A DNA stretch of 64,000 nucleotides from JAIBBG01 sp040381475 (GTDB lineage Bacteria > Bacteroidota > Bacteroidia > Flavobacteriales_D > Sanyastnellaceae). The DNA lies in NCBI GenBank assembly GCA_040381475.1, contig JBEIHH010000004.1:35275-99274 (forward strand), read 5' to 3'. How positions within the stretch are numbered: position 1 is the stretch's first letter; the number at the start of each line of letters is the position of its first letter. Positions 1-8,288 of the stretch are shown here, in pieces. A program made the translations under genes and the position numbers. The notes beneath the pieces were generated by a model. That model saw nothing but the letters and a program-made list of their open reading frames with translations. It made no database searches and was not told the DNA's origin.

Positions 1-561
1 ACAAACACTTACGTTGAGGTATTCGCCGCCGAATACGCAGTTGAGATTTACCGCGTTGGCTGAACCTACGCCTGATGGCGTAGCATTGACGTTGTATAGA
101 ACATTGTCATCCGGACAAGCTCCCAAAGGCAGACATTCACCTATTTGGGTTACACTGATGGGTGCGCAAGTGTTTTCTGTTGTGCAGTTATAACGATCCA
201 CCACAATGTTAACTATTCCGCTAAAAGTTGCTGTCCATATCAGTTCAGATGCAGTTCCGCAATCGTCATCTGAATAGTCGAGATAGGTGCCTGTTGACGA
301 GTACAATGTAATCTGTGTGTCGAACGTGGCGCCGCAGGTGGAGAAAATATAAGTTACTCCGCTGCATACAGTCGCAGTGCAGTATTCACCCCCGTATACA
401 CATGCATCACTGGTAAAGTCTCCGTCGAAAAGGGTAGAAAGATCAGTGTAATAGGAGTTGTCATTTAAACATTGTGCATTCAAGGTTGTTTGATCAGTAA
501 GAGCCGTTAAACATAAAAGTGCAAGAACTGCAAAAAGGGTTTTTGTGTAGAGTTTTTTCAT
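1..561 (-). CDS. Secreted repeat protein, 3' end cut by the window edge
   Basis: The frame is open from an ATG at 561 to the window edge, so about 187 N-terminal residues are visible and the C-terminus is missing. It starts with a signal peptide (MKKLYTKTLF, a hydrophobic stretch, then cleavage near LNAQ). The mature part has cysteine-rich modules of roughly 110 residues: module 1 has ACVYGGEYCTATVC, and a second begins with NCVFGGEYLNVSVC. The segment with FSTCGATFDTQITLYSS and DDDCG resembles the pre-peptidase/jelly-roll beta modules common in large secreted Bacteroidota proteins. A T9SS sorting domain could lie beyond the window but is not seen. A possible promoter on the minus strand is TATTTTCG (591-598) with TTG 17 nt upstream. 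Function unknown. Confidence 0.75.
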   Translation of the reverse strand, partial: MKKLYTKTLFAVLALLCLTALTDQTTLNAQCLNDNSYYTDLSTLFDGDFTSDACVYGGEYCTATVCSGVTYIFSTCGATFDTQITLYSSTGTYLDYSDDDCGTASELIWTATFSGIVNIVVDRYNCTTENTCAPISVTQIGECLPLGACPDDNVLYNVNATPSGVGSANAVNLNCVFGGEYLNVSVC

Positions 562-754
562 GATAGTTAGAATAATTACAAAATGGCGTGCGAAAATAAT
601 AAATCGGGCGTTCAACAAATGGCCGGATTGACCATTTAACAGCCTCTGGCTGTTCATTTCTCAAAAGAAGAGGTTATTATATGTTGACCTGACACAACAT
701 AAAACGCATTACGCCAAACGCTTTAACCTTAATTTTACAGCGCCCGAAACAATT

Positions 755-1723
755 ATGCTCGATAAAATTCAGAGACCCATCGCAGCCGAAATGGATGAAT
801 TTGAAGATTACTTCAAGGCAGCCATGAAAAGCGATAACGTGCTTCTCGATAAAATATCGCATTACATCATCAAGCGCAAAGGCAAGCAAATGCGCCCAAT
901 GTTCGTGTTTCTCACAAGCAAAATGTGTGGGGGTGTTACTGCTTCTACATACACCGCAGCATCACTGATTGAATTGTTACACACAGCAACTCTCGTTCAT
1001 GACGATGTCGTGGATGTTGCCAATATGCGCCGGGGTTTCTTTTCAATCAATGCGCTTTGGAAAAATAAAATCGCTGTATTGGTAGGTGACTATCTGCTTT
1101 CCAGAGGACTTTTAATGAGCGTAGAAAAGAATGAGTTCGAATTACTGCGCATTGTGTCCAAAGCCGTTAAGGAAATGAGTGAAGGTGAACTTTTGCAGCA
1201 GGAGAAAAGCCGACTGCTCAATATCACGGAAGAAGTGTATTATGATATCATAAGACAGAAAACTGCATCACTGATCGCTGCCTGCTGTCAGAGTGGTGCA
1301 TCAGCCGCAAATGCCAGCCCTGAGGATAATCAACTCATGCATGATTTTGGAATTAATATAGGGCTTGCTTTTCAGATCAAAGATGATCTGCTCGATTATG
1401 GTTTCGGGGAAAAAATTGGTAAACCAATTGGTATTGACATTAAAGAAAGGAAAATGACACTGCCATTGATTTTTACCCTGAAAAATCTGGATGCCTCAGG
1501 AAAGCGGGATTTAATCAATATTGTGAAGCATCACAATAACAACAAAGAAAAAGTTGACTGGCTTGTAAAAAGAGTTATTGATTGCGGAGGCATTGATTAT
1601 GCGATGCAAAAAATGAATCATTTTCGCGATGAAGCTTTGAAAATACTTCATACTTTCCCTGATAATGAATCAAGACTCGCCTTGGAAGAATTGGTTCATT
1701 TTACCATCAACCGAAAAAAATGA
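755..1723 (+). CDS. Polyprenyl diphosphate synthase (IspB/IspA family)
   Basis: An all-trans prenyltransferase that condenses isopentenyl diphosphate onto an allylic diphosphate; in Bacteroidota the usual product is the long side chain of menaquinone. Both aspartate-rich motifs are intact: the first as HDDVVD (D83, D84, D87), followed by the arginine pair in MRRG, and the second as KDDLLD (D210, D211, D214), followed by GKPIGIDIKERK. The 322-residue length fits the long-chain subgroup (octaprenyl/solanesyl type) better than short-chain farnesyl synthases, but chain length cannot be read from sequence alone. Its stop overlaps the next start (ATGA), so the YwqK-like lipoprotein is probably co-translated. 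A cytosolic, membrane-associated enzyme is expected. Confidence 0.9.
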   Translation: MLDKIQRPIAAEMDEFEDYFKAAMKSDNVLLDKISHYIIKRKGKQMRPMFVFLTSKMCGGVTASTYTAASLIELLHTATLVHDDVVDVANMRRGFFSINALWKNKIAVLVGDYLLSRGLLMSVEKNEFELLRIVSKAVKEMSEGELLQQEKSRLLNITEEVYYDIIRQKTASLIAACCQSGASAANASPEDNQLMHDFGINIGLAFQIKDDLLDYGFGEKIGKPIGIDIKERKMTLPLIFTLKNLDASGKRDLINIVKHHNNNKEKVDWLVKRVIDCGGIDYAMQKMNHFRDEALKILHTFPDNESRLALEELVHFTINRKK

Positions 1724-2271
1724 ATTCTTTTTATAGAAATATTTTGTTTTTAGTTGCACTTTCTTTTCTGTTTGGTTGCACTGAAAAACCTGAGCCACCA
1801 AAGGCGGTTTCTGGGTTGAAATTTACCATCGAAGGCGCAAGGGAACAAGTAATCGCTAAGCACGAAAATGGCAATCCAAAGCTTGCAGTGTATGTGCAGG
1901 AAACGAACGGAACTAAGATTGCAGAAGTTGAGTTCCATCCCAATGGTCAGCCGAAAATTGACAAACGATTTGTAAATGACACGCTCAATGGCGAATCCTG
2001 GTGTTATTATGAAGACGGGAAACCATGGAGCCTGAACACTTTCAGAAATGGGCTGAACAATGGGCCATACAAAACATGGCACGACAATGGTCAACTCTAC
2101 ATCGATGGTCATTACGTTGACGGAAAGGAAGATGGAGACTGGTTTACATATTATCCGACCGGTCAGCTGAACACTCGTGGATCCTACAGAAATGGCGAGA
2201 AAACCGGTGTGTGGACTTCCTACAACCTGGAAGGAACGAACAAACGGGAACAGAACTTCGAGACTCCCTGA
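1720..2271 (+). CDS. YwqK/MORN-like repeat lipoprotein
   Basis: 183 residues with a lipoprotein signal: a hydrophobic stretch, then a lipobox ending FLFGC. The rest is a series of about 23-residue repeats of the type HPNGQPKxD..F..DTLNGxWxxYYxDG, the pattern of the 'toxin-antitoxin system YwqK family antitoxin' and MORN-like proteins. Despite that database name, such proteins in Bacteroidota are usually surface or periplasmic repeat proteins of unknown role, and no partner toxin is visible here. The start ATG overlaps the stop of the prenyl synthase gene, which suggests translational coupling. A second, longer member of the family lies at 33523-34416. Confidence 0.8.
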   Translation: MNSFYRNILFLVALSFLFGCTEKPEPPKAVSGLKFTIEGAREQVIAKHENGNPKLAVYVQETNGTKIAEVEFHPNGQPKIDKRFVNDTLNGESWCYYEDGKPWSLNTFRNGLNNGPYKTWHDNGQLYIDGHYVDGKEDGDWFTYYPTGQLNTRGSYRNGEKTGVWTSYNLEGTNKREQNFETP

Positions 2272-2373
2272 TTCAACAATCATCTGTTGGTACTGCAACG
2301 CTGCAGGCATCAACGCTTGCACTTCACAAAATATTTTTGTATTCGCTGTAGTTATGGCTTTTGGTTTAGTGAA

Positions 2374-3384
2374 ATGAGAAGGATTTTAAAATCATTATTT
2401 TTAGTCGCCATCACGGTGAATGTTTTTGCCTCTGAGCAGAAATTTACCCGTCAGGAATATATTGCCATGTGGAAGGATGAGGCTATCTATCAGATGGCTG
2501 TTCATGGTATTCCTGCAAGTATTACCATGGCGCAGGGAATTCTCGAAAGCGGAGATGGTAATAGCCGTCTTGCCAGAGAAGGCAATAATCACTTCGGTAT
2601 TAAGTGTCATCAGGACTGGTCTGGTCAACGCATATATGAAGATGATGAGACCAAAGGCGAATGCTTTCGGAGCTATAATCATGCACGGGAATCCTATGAC
2701 GACCACAGCGCTTTTCTTCAAAAGAAAAGGTACGAACCGCTTTTCAATCTAAATACCGACGATTACAAAGGATGGGCAAAAGGATTGAAAGAGTGCGGCT
2801 ATGCTACCAATCCAAATTACCCGCAACTCCTTATCAAGATCATTGAAGAGTTTGACCTAACGGAATTTGATGAAACCGGATTGCATCATATCAAGAAGAA
2901 AAGCATTCCCATCAGACCGGACTCCCCGGGAGTAACTGCCAACGTTGGAACAAAATCTTCGCCAGATGACCGCAACAGGCAGGAAAAAAAATCAGGTAAA
3001 AAGCCCGTCAATCGAGAGGAAAGGACGTCCATAACTCTTTATGCCGGAAGGGAAGTTAAGACTTCCGGGAATCGTATCAAATACGTTGTTGCCAAAGCTG
3101 GTGATACACCTCAATCTGTTGCAGATGCTGTTGACATGCATGTCATGTTTATCAAAAAGTTCAATGATTTTAATGGGAATGAAACGTTCGAATCAGGTGA
3201 TGTAGTTTATATACAACCGAAAAGAAATCACGCAAGTGAATCGGAGCATACTCTCGTTGCTGGTGAATCACTTCATGACGTTTCTCAGAAGTTTGGAATC
3301 AAAATGAAAAAGCTCAGAAGACTCAATCAATTGAGAGATGACCAGGAGCCGAAGAGTGGTCAGAAACTCAAGCTGAGGAAATAA
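2374..3384 (+). CDS. Exported glucosaminidase with two LysM domains
   Basis: I chose the ATG at 2374 because it begins a signal peptide (MRRILKSLFLVAITVNVFAS); an upstream in-frame ATG at 2287 would add 29 residues that are not signal-like. The domain after the signal is a mannosyl-glycoprotein endo-beta-N-acetylglucosaminidase-like (GH73) fold with SITMAQGILESGDGNS, in which the glutamate is the expected catalytic acid, and NNHFGIKC. Two LysM modules follow at the C-terminus (IKYVVAKAGDTPQSVADAV and HTLVAGESLHDVSQKFGIK), joined by a Lys/Arg-rich linker. It should bind and cut peptidoglycan in the periplasm, in growth or cell separation. A TATTTTTG at 2332-2339 may be its -7 element. Confidence 0.85.
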   Translation: MRRILKSLFLVAITVNVFASEQKFTRQEYIAMWKDEAIYQMAVHGIPASITMAQGILESGDGNSRLAREGNNHFGIKCHQDWSGQRIYEDDETKGECFRSYNHARESYDDHSAFLQKKRYEPLFNLNTDDYKGWAKGLKECGYATNPNYPQLLIKIIEEFDLTEFDETGLHHIKKKSIPIRPDSPGVTANVGTKSSPDDRNRQEKKSGKKPVNREERTSITLYAGREVKTSGNRIKYVVAKAGDTPQSVADAVDMHVMFIKKFNDFNGNETFESGDVVYIQPKRNHASESEHTLVAGESLHDVSQKFGIKMKKLRRLNQLRDDQEPKSGQKLKLRK

Positions 3385-3403
3385 TCGTAAATGCTCATAA
3401 ATG

Positions 3404-3433
3404 AAAAAAGTCAATCGAAGGATTGACTTTTTT
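3404..3433. terminator. Bidirectional intrinsic terminator
   Basis: A perfect 13-bp inverted repeat (3404-3416 and 3421-3433) closes on a GAAG tetraloop. It carries an A-run on the left arm and a T-run on the right, so it can work in both directions. It sits between the glucosaminidase gene (+) and the convergent tRNA-Gln (-) and would end both transcripts. Confidence 0.85.
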
Positions 3434-3434
3434 G

Positions 3435-3506
3435 TTGCCCGACCAGGATTCGAACCTAGACAAACTGAACCAAAATCAGTTGTACTGCCATTATACTATC
3501 GGGCAA
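3435..3506 (-). tRNA. tRNA-Gln (UUG)
   Basis: A 72-nt cloverleaf on the minus strand. The acceptor stem TTGCCCG/CGGGCAA pairs fully over 7 bp. The anticodon stem ACTGA/TCAGT encloses the loop TTTTGGT, giving anticodon TTG. The T arm contains GGTTCGAATCC. No CCA is encoded, as is usual in Bacteroidota. It is followed at once by the terminator at 3404-3433 and preceded by a well-matched promoter at 3532-3561. Confidence 0.95.
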
Positions 3507-3531
3507 ACTCACTTTTATTCAAAAGCGGCCG

Positions 3532-3561
3532 CAAATTTAATCAGGGTAAGCCTCAATGCAA
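3532..3561 (-). promoter_or_regulatory. Bacteroidota sigma-A promoter of tRNA-Gln
   Basis: On the minus strand, TTG (3561-3559), a 19-nt spacer and TAAATTTG (3539-3532) match the Bacteroidota housekeeping consensus TTG-N19-TAnnTTTG exactly. The -7 element continues as CGGCC. Transcription would start about 20 nt before the tRNA 5' end at 3506. Confidence 0.75.
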
Positions 3562-3717
3562 GCAAACTTTTACGGAAGCATAGTGATTGAATGTGGTTCC
3601 ACAGCGGTAATCTAAGCTAACTAATTGATATGCAGCGTTCAGGGTTTGAGTTGTATACCGTGCGCGCCTTTGTCTTTGACTGTCCACTGCGTAAATTGGC
3701 CATCTAATTTCTGATCA

Positions 3718-5163
3718 TTGGAAAAAATTCTCAATTATATCGGGGGGCAATTGCTCGAACCGCAATCTGGTCAATACATCGATAATTACAACCCTGCCAA
3801 AGGAATCGTGTATTCCCTCATACCCGATAGTGATGAGCGTGATGTGGCTCTTGCTGTGGAATCGGCACAAAAAGCGTTTGCCGGTTGGAGTAATACACCG
3901 GTTGCAGCCCGTTCATCAATCATGGTTCGGATTGCAGACAATATCAGGAAGCAGATTAAAGAGCTGGCTATAGCGGAAAGCATTGACAATGGCAAGCCGG
4001 TGACGCTGGCAATGAACATGGATATACCGCGCGCTGAAGACAACATGCGCTTTTTTGGAACCGCCATTTTGCACTGGAATTCTGAGGCGCACATTATGGA
4101 GGACAGGGCCATCAACTATACACACCGCAAATCAATCGGTGTTGTTGGTTGTATCTCTCCCTGGAATCTGCCTCTTTATCTGTTCACATGGAAAATTGCG
4201 CCTGCGCTGGCTGCCGGGAATTGTGTAGTGGCCAAGCCATCTGAAATTACTCCGATGACAGCATTTCTGTTATCAAAAATTTGTATTGATGCTGGATTGC
4301 CTCCGGGTGTGCTCAACATTGTACATGGCACAGGAGCACTCTGCGGAGACGCCATCGTGCGTCACCCAAGTATAAAAGCCATATCATTCACCGGAGGTAC
4401 CTCCACAGGTGCTCACATTGCTTCGGTTGCGGCGCCAATGTTCAAGAAATTGTCACTTGAGTTGGGAGGCAAAAACCCAACAATCATTTTCGATGATTGC
4501 AATTTTGATCGGGCACTTGCTACTGCGTTGCGATCTTCATTTACCAACCAGGGTCAGATTTGCTTGTGTGGTTCGCGAATTCTGGTGCAAGAAGGCATCT
4601 ATGATCAATTTTTGAATGCATTCGTTGCAAAAGTGAAACAGATGAAAGTGGATGATCCTTTGAATGAAGAGACTAAAACCGGAGCTGTTGTGAGCGAAGC
4701 ACACATGAACAAGGTGCTTTCATATATCGATATAGCTAAACAGGAAGGAGGAGAGGTTTTGTGTGGTGGAAAACGAAAAATTCTCGGAGGCGAATTGAAT
4801 AAAGGGTATTTCATCGAACCAACAGTAATCACTGGACTTGGTCCTGACTGCAGAACAAACCGCGAGGAAATTTTTGGGCCTGTTGTCACCATTCAGAAAT
4901 TCAGCAATGAGAATGATGCGTTGTTGCTGGTGAATGCGACGGATTATGGTCTGGCTGCATCACTATGGACTGAAAATATCAACCGGGCGCATCGTTTTGC
5001 TTCGCAAATCGATAGTGGTATCGTGTGGATCAATACATGGCTCCTCCGCGATTTGAGAACTCCATTTGGCGGAGTAAAAAACTCAGGGGTTGGTCGAGAA
5101 GGTGGATGGGAAGCCTTGAGATTCTTCACCGAAGCACAGAATGTTTGTATCGAGCTAACCTGA
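3718..5163 (+). CDS. Aldehyde dehydrogenase, ALDH8 / 2-aminomuconate-semialdehyde dehydrogenase-like
   Basis: A 481-residue NAD(P)-dependent aldehyde dehydrogenase. The catalytic set is intact: SPWNLP with the oxyanion-hole Asn, LELGGKNP with general base E248, and GQIC with nucleophile C282 (the usual 34-residue spacing). The stretch FTNQGQICLCGSR resembles ALDH8/2-aminomuconic-semialdehyde dehydrogenases (kynurenine or catechol meta-cleavage pathways), and hydroxymuconic-semialdehyde dehydrogenase is the main alternative. The only possible start is TTG at 3718, because an in-frame TGA ends at 3714. No other kynurenine or meta-cleavage gene is near, so the substrate is inferred from family resemblance only. 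A terminator follows at 5226-5255. Confidence 0.85.
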   Translation: MEKILNYIGGQLLEPQSGQYIDNYNPAKGIVYSLIPDSDERDVALAVESAQKAFAGWSNTPVAARSSIMVRIADNIRKQIKELAIAESIDNGKPVTLAMNMDIPRAEDNMRFFGTAILHWNSEAHIMEDRAINYTHRKSIGVVGCISPWNLPLYLFTWKIAPALAAGNCVVAKPSEITPMTAFLLSKICIDAGLPPGVLNIVHGTGALCGDAIVRHPSIKAISFTGGTSTGAHIASVAAPMFKKLSLELGGKNPTIIFDDCNFDRALATALRSSFTNQGQICLCGSRILVQEGIYDQFLNAFVAKVKQMKVDDPLNEETKTGAVVSEAHMNKVLSYIDIAKQEGGEVLCGGKRKILGGELNKGYFIEPTVITGLGPDCRTNREEIFGPVVTIQKFSNENDALLLVNATDYGLAASLWTENINRAHRFASQIDSGIVWINTWLLRDLRTPFGGVKNSGVGREGGWEALRFFTEAQNVCIELT

Positions 5164-5225
5164 TAAACGCACAAGAATTTTCGGGTTTCAATGTCCCGAT
5201 GAATTCAGATAAACATTTTGAACAC

Positions 5226-5255
5226 AAAAAAACCGGAGTCATTGTCCGGCTTTTT
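5226..5255. terminator. Bidirectional intrinsic terminator
   Basis: CCGGA (5233-5237) and TCCGG (5245-5249) form a short hairpin around a 7-nt loop, flanked by an A-run on the left and a T-run on the right that extend the stem past one mismatch. It serves the aldehyde dehydrogenase gene (+) and, on the other strand, the microprotein gene that ends at 5272. Confidence 0.7.
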
Positions 5256-5271
5256 AATCTCTTACGAAGCG

Positions 5272-5361
5272 TTAACTTCTTTCCTTCGATCCGTTGGTGA
5301 AAAACCAACCGATCTTGCGGTTGAACCAATTTTCAAGTTCAGTAAGATACTGCATGATCAT
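5272..5361 (-). CDS. Candidate 29-residue microprotein
   Basis: A short frame missed by length cut-offs: ATG at 5361 to TAA at 5272, with a second ATG two codons in. The peptide begins MIMQYLTELENWFNRK and continues IGWFFTNGSKERS. Its composition is strongly protein-like: an amphipathic helix, then an aromatic, membrane-interface-like segment (WFNRKIGWFFTNG) and a basic tail. An intrinsic terminator starts 17 nt after the stop, so the unit looks like a complete small transcript between the aldehyde dehydrogenase gene and dprA. Function unknown. The call rests on composition and on the terminator; I cannot test conservation here. Confidence 0.55.
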   Translation of the reverse strand: MIMQYLTELENWFNRKIGWFFTNGSKERS

Positions 5362-5579
5362 AGTGTATGTTATTTGTACCAATGGTAGAACACATCAAAA
5401 CTTTTATTGTTGCATGAATTTTTTTAATAACGGATAAAAATTTCATGTCTAATGTTGTTGAACCATCAGTCACGGGTTAGGAAAAATATATGCTTTTGAC
5501 GAGTGGAACAGTTATTAAGTTTCCTTTTGTTCAAAACCTTAACATAGGCTGTTCAAAAGGCTGGCAATTTTCCAACCTT

Positions 5580-6680
5580 CTAACCTGTCATTTCGAAATA
5601 TTTGCCGGGAGAGGTTTTTATAAAACCGCGAAACTCAAGTTCAAGCAGCAGTGAAGACAATTTCCCAAAAGAAATGGATGTTGCGTGGCTCAATTCATCG
5701 ATGTTCATTCTGCCATGTAACTGTAATGTTTGAGCAATCACTGAAGCATCTCCTTCGAGCTGCGAAAAAAGATCAAGCTGTTTTACCGACCTGGTCTCCG
5801 GCTCATCCCAATTCATGTAACGGATCAAATCATCAGGCGAGGTAAGAATGGCCGCAAGATTTTTTCTGATCAAACTGTTGCATCCTTTGCTGTGAGGGTC
5901 ATTAAATCTTCCCGGCAATGCAAACACTTCTCTGCTATATGAACTTGCCAGATTTGCTGTAATTATACTTCCACCTCTTTCATCGGTTTCAACTACTATG
6001 CAGCAATCTGCCAGTCCTGCGATAATTCTGTTGCGCATCGGAAACAACTCAGGTGTCATTTTGGTATACCCTGGAAACTCACTGATGAGCCCTCCGTTTT
6101 TTTCCATTTCTAATGCGAGCGGTGCGTGAAGTGATGGATAAATTTTGTCCAGTCCGTGAGCAACACATGCCGCTGTTGCAAGTCCGTTATTAACTGCGTT
6201 TCTGTGCGCACATACATCAATACCATATGCAAGCCCACTTATCACAAGCGGTGAATATGCCTTGAGACCTTCGAGTAGTTCAGCACAAAATGTTTTGCCG
6301 TATGATGTGGCAGTGCGAGTTCCGACAATACTGATAACACGTTTCGTATTGAGATCCATTTTACCCCGGGTATAAAGAACCACCGGACCGTCATCACATG
6401 ATTTGAGTCTTTCTGGGTAATGAGCGTCCGTGAAAAATAAAATTTGAATTCCCTGCTCTTGGGTGAATCTTATCTCCTGTTCAGCCCGCTCAATTATTTT
6501 TTTATCCAGTAGCGGTCGGATAGCGGACTCTCCGATATCAGGAATCTTAAGAAGCGCACTTTTCTTTTCGCGAAAAATCTGCTCTGCATTTCCGCAGTGA
6601 GTTATGAGTAACTTGGCTTTTATCGGTCCAATGCCGCTGGCCAGGGTAAGCGCTATCTGGTAAAGTTTTTCTGAAAGCAT
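5580..6680 (-). CDS. dprA: DNA-processing protein DprA
   Basis: DprA binds incoming single-stranded DNA in the cytosol and loads RecA during natural transformation. After an N-terminal helix-hairpin-helix/SAM-like region (LASGIGPIKAKLL), the Rossmann-like DprA core is clear: SIVGTRTATSYG, VISGLAYGIDVCAHR, FPMRNRIIAGLADCCIVVE and GGSIITA. The C-terminal 60 residues form a winged-helix (DprA_WH) domain (LHGRMNIDELSHATSISFGKL). The ATG at 6680 (MLSEKLYQIAL) fits the family start; an in-frame ATG at 6707 would add 9 residues. It follows hemD with a 44-bp gap on the same strand. Confidence 0.92.
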   Translation of the reverse strand: MLSEKLYQIALTLASGIGPIKAKLLITHCGNAEQIFREKKSALLKIPDIGESAIRPLLDKKIIERAEQEIRFTQEQGIQILFFTDAHYPERLKSCDDGPVVLYTRGKMDLNTKRVISIVGTRTATSYGKTFCAELLEGLKAYSPLVISGLAYGIDVCAHRNAVNNGLATAACVAHGLDKIYPSLHAPLALEMEKNGGLISEFPGYTKMTPELFPMRNRIIAGLADCCIVVETDERGGSIITANLASSYSREVFALPGRFNDPHSKGCNSLIRKNLAAILTSPDDLIRYMNWDEPETRSVKQLDLFSQLEGDASVIAQTLQLHGRMNIDELSHATSISFGKLSSLLLELEFRGFIKTSPGKYFEMTG

Positions 6681-6751
6681 ATGGGTCAGCATCACGCCGG
6701 TTGGCATGATAATGTCCCGCGAAGGTGAATTACATAAAATGGAATAATATG

Positions 6752-7498
6752 CTACTTATTCGCCTGAATATATTGCTCAATAGCCATACTCATGGATGGT
6801 GCCTTTGGTGAAGGTGCCATCACATCAATCCTGAGCTTGGCGTCTTCAACGGCTTTGGCAGTTGACTGGCCAAATGCTGCAATACGGGTATTATTCTGTT
6901 TGAACTGAGGGAAATTCTTGAATAATGATTCAATATCTGATGGCGAAAAGAATACAAGCATGTCATACTTCACATCGGCAAGGTCAGACAAATCGCTGCA
7001 AACAGTTTTGTACATGACTGCTTTGCTATAGGCGATTTTTTCTTTATCAAGTGTTTCTGGTATGCTTGGCTTCAGGATGTCTGAGCATGGGAGCAAGAAC
7101 TTTTCAGTCTTGTGTTTGCGAATGGGCTCCATCAGCTCCTGAAAGGTACTGTGACCAAAGAAAATTTTTCTTTTTCTGAATTGAATGTACTTCTGGAGGT
7201 AGTAAGCGATGGCTTCTGACATGCAGAAGTACTTCATCGTTTCCGGAATACCAAGGCGCATGTCTTTTGCCAGACGGAAGTAATGATCTACGGCGTTGCG
7301 GCTTGTGAATATCACTGCAGAGTGCTCGAGGATATCTACACGTTGCTGACGGAAGTCAAGTGCTTCCAAACCCTCTACATGAATGAACGGACGATAATCG
7401 ATCTTCAGCTTGTGTTTCTTAGCCAAATCAACATAAGGATTCTTTTCCGCTCCGGGATCCTGTTGGGTGATCAGAATGGTCTTGACTTTTTCGGCCAT
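6752..7498 (-). CDS. hemD: Uroporphyrinogen-III synthase
   Basis: A 248-residue protein of the Bacteroidota HemD type, which closes and inverts ring D of hydroxymethylbilane in haem synthesis. It has two linked alpha/beta domains: domain 1 with KTILITQQDPGAEKNP, a beta strand and AVIFTSRNAVDHYFRL, and domain 2 with YDMLVFFSPSDIESLF followed by RIAAFGQSTAKAVEDA, the typical C-terminal HemD motif. Sequence conservation is low in this family, so the assignment also rests on the DUF4271 neighbour (7544-8212), a common arrangement in Bacteroidota. Cytosolic. Confidence 0.85.
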   Translation of the reverse strand: MAEKVKTILITQQDPGAEKNPYVDLAKKHKLKIDYRPFIHVEGLEALDFRQQRVDILEHSAVIFTSRNAVDHYFRLAKDMRLGIPETMKYFCMSEAIAYYLQKYIQFRKRKIFFGHSTFQELMEPIRKHKTEKFLLPCSDILKPSIPETLDKEKIAYSKAVMYKTVCSDLSDLADVKYDMLVFFSPSDIESLFKNFPQFKQNNTRIAAFGQSTAKAVEDAKLRIDVMAPSPKAPSMSMAIEQYIQANK

Positions 7499-7543
7499 CG
7501 TTGTTGCTCCTGTAAATTGTACTTTCCCTACGCAAACAGTTGA

Positions 7544-8212
7544 TTATGAGAGAAATGCCCTCATCCCAACCGCCAGGGGTAAAATTTCAAGGGTGCAAAT
7601 GTAGAAAAAGATATAGAAAAGAGGTACACCTGAACCTGCTGCATTAACGAATCCCCTGAGCATGCGATATAAAATCATCATGGCATATAGTCCGAGGCCC
7701 GCACCTATGAAAGGAGAAACCCATATTTTGGGTGAATATGCCAATACCATGCTAATTGGCATCAGCATCAGACCAATGACCCTGTTTATGAGAAAAACAT
7801 TGTATTCGTATTCGGTTAAACCGAAATCCCCGTCTGCCATCAATTGCACCGCCCGGATACTGACAGTTTTTATCAGATAAATGGCCATCACGCCTACCAC
7901 AAGCGTCAGATACATTGGAAAGCCTGTCAGACCCATTGGTTCCAAACCTGTGGTTTTGACCACCAGATAGAGCAACAGCGAGGTCATAAAGAAAAAGGAC
8001 AAATTGAAAAGCAGATTTGCACGCGGTGTATTAGGTTCTTCCCGGATGGCCTGACGAAGAATGCGCACATTCCAGGTGCTGTTCCACAATCTGCTTATGC
8101 GCAGAGGATGGAAGCTCCGTGTGTAGGCAAATGAAATCAATACAAAAAGAAAAATAGGAAACATCCAGTCTTCTCCAAGGCTGACCTCAGGTCGCAAAAC
8201 ATTGTCGTGCAT
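7544..8212 (-). CDS. DUF4271 integral membrane protein
   Basis: 222 residues with about six hydrophobic segments, beginning at WMFPIFLFVLISFAYTRS and ending in a final helix near FYIFFYICTLEILPLAVG. The pattern and its position directly upstream of hemD identify the DUF4271 family of Bacteroidota. Its biochemical role is unknown; the recurring link to hemD suggests a part in tetrapyrrole handling or simply a conserved operon. The 45-bp gap to hemD and the shared strand support co-transcription. Confidence 0.8.
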   Translation of the reverse strand: MHDNVLRPEVSLGEDWMFPIFLFVLISFAYTRSFHPLRISRLWNSTWNVRILRQAIREEPNTPRANLLFNLSFFFMTSLLLYLVVKTTGLEPMGLTGFPMYLTLVVGVMAIYLIKTVSIRAVQLMADGDFGLTEYEYNVFLINRVIGLMLMPISMVLAYSPKIWVSPFIGAGLGLYAMMILYRMLRGFVNAAGSGVPLFYIFFYICTLEILPLAVGMRAFLS

Positions 8213-8288
8213 GATTACAAATGAAATGCTTCATAATAAAGCTTAATCAAGCCTGCATGAAAACTATCAACGTATGAATGTCACTTTG

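Noticed and set aside
1720..2271. Toxin-antitoxin role for the YwqK-like proteins
   Set aside because: No toxin gene is adjacent here or at 33523-34416, and both proteins carry export signals.
1750..2322. 190-residue minus-strand frame
   Set aside because: It is the antisense shadow of the YwqK-like gene and shows no family features.
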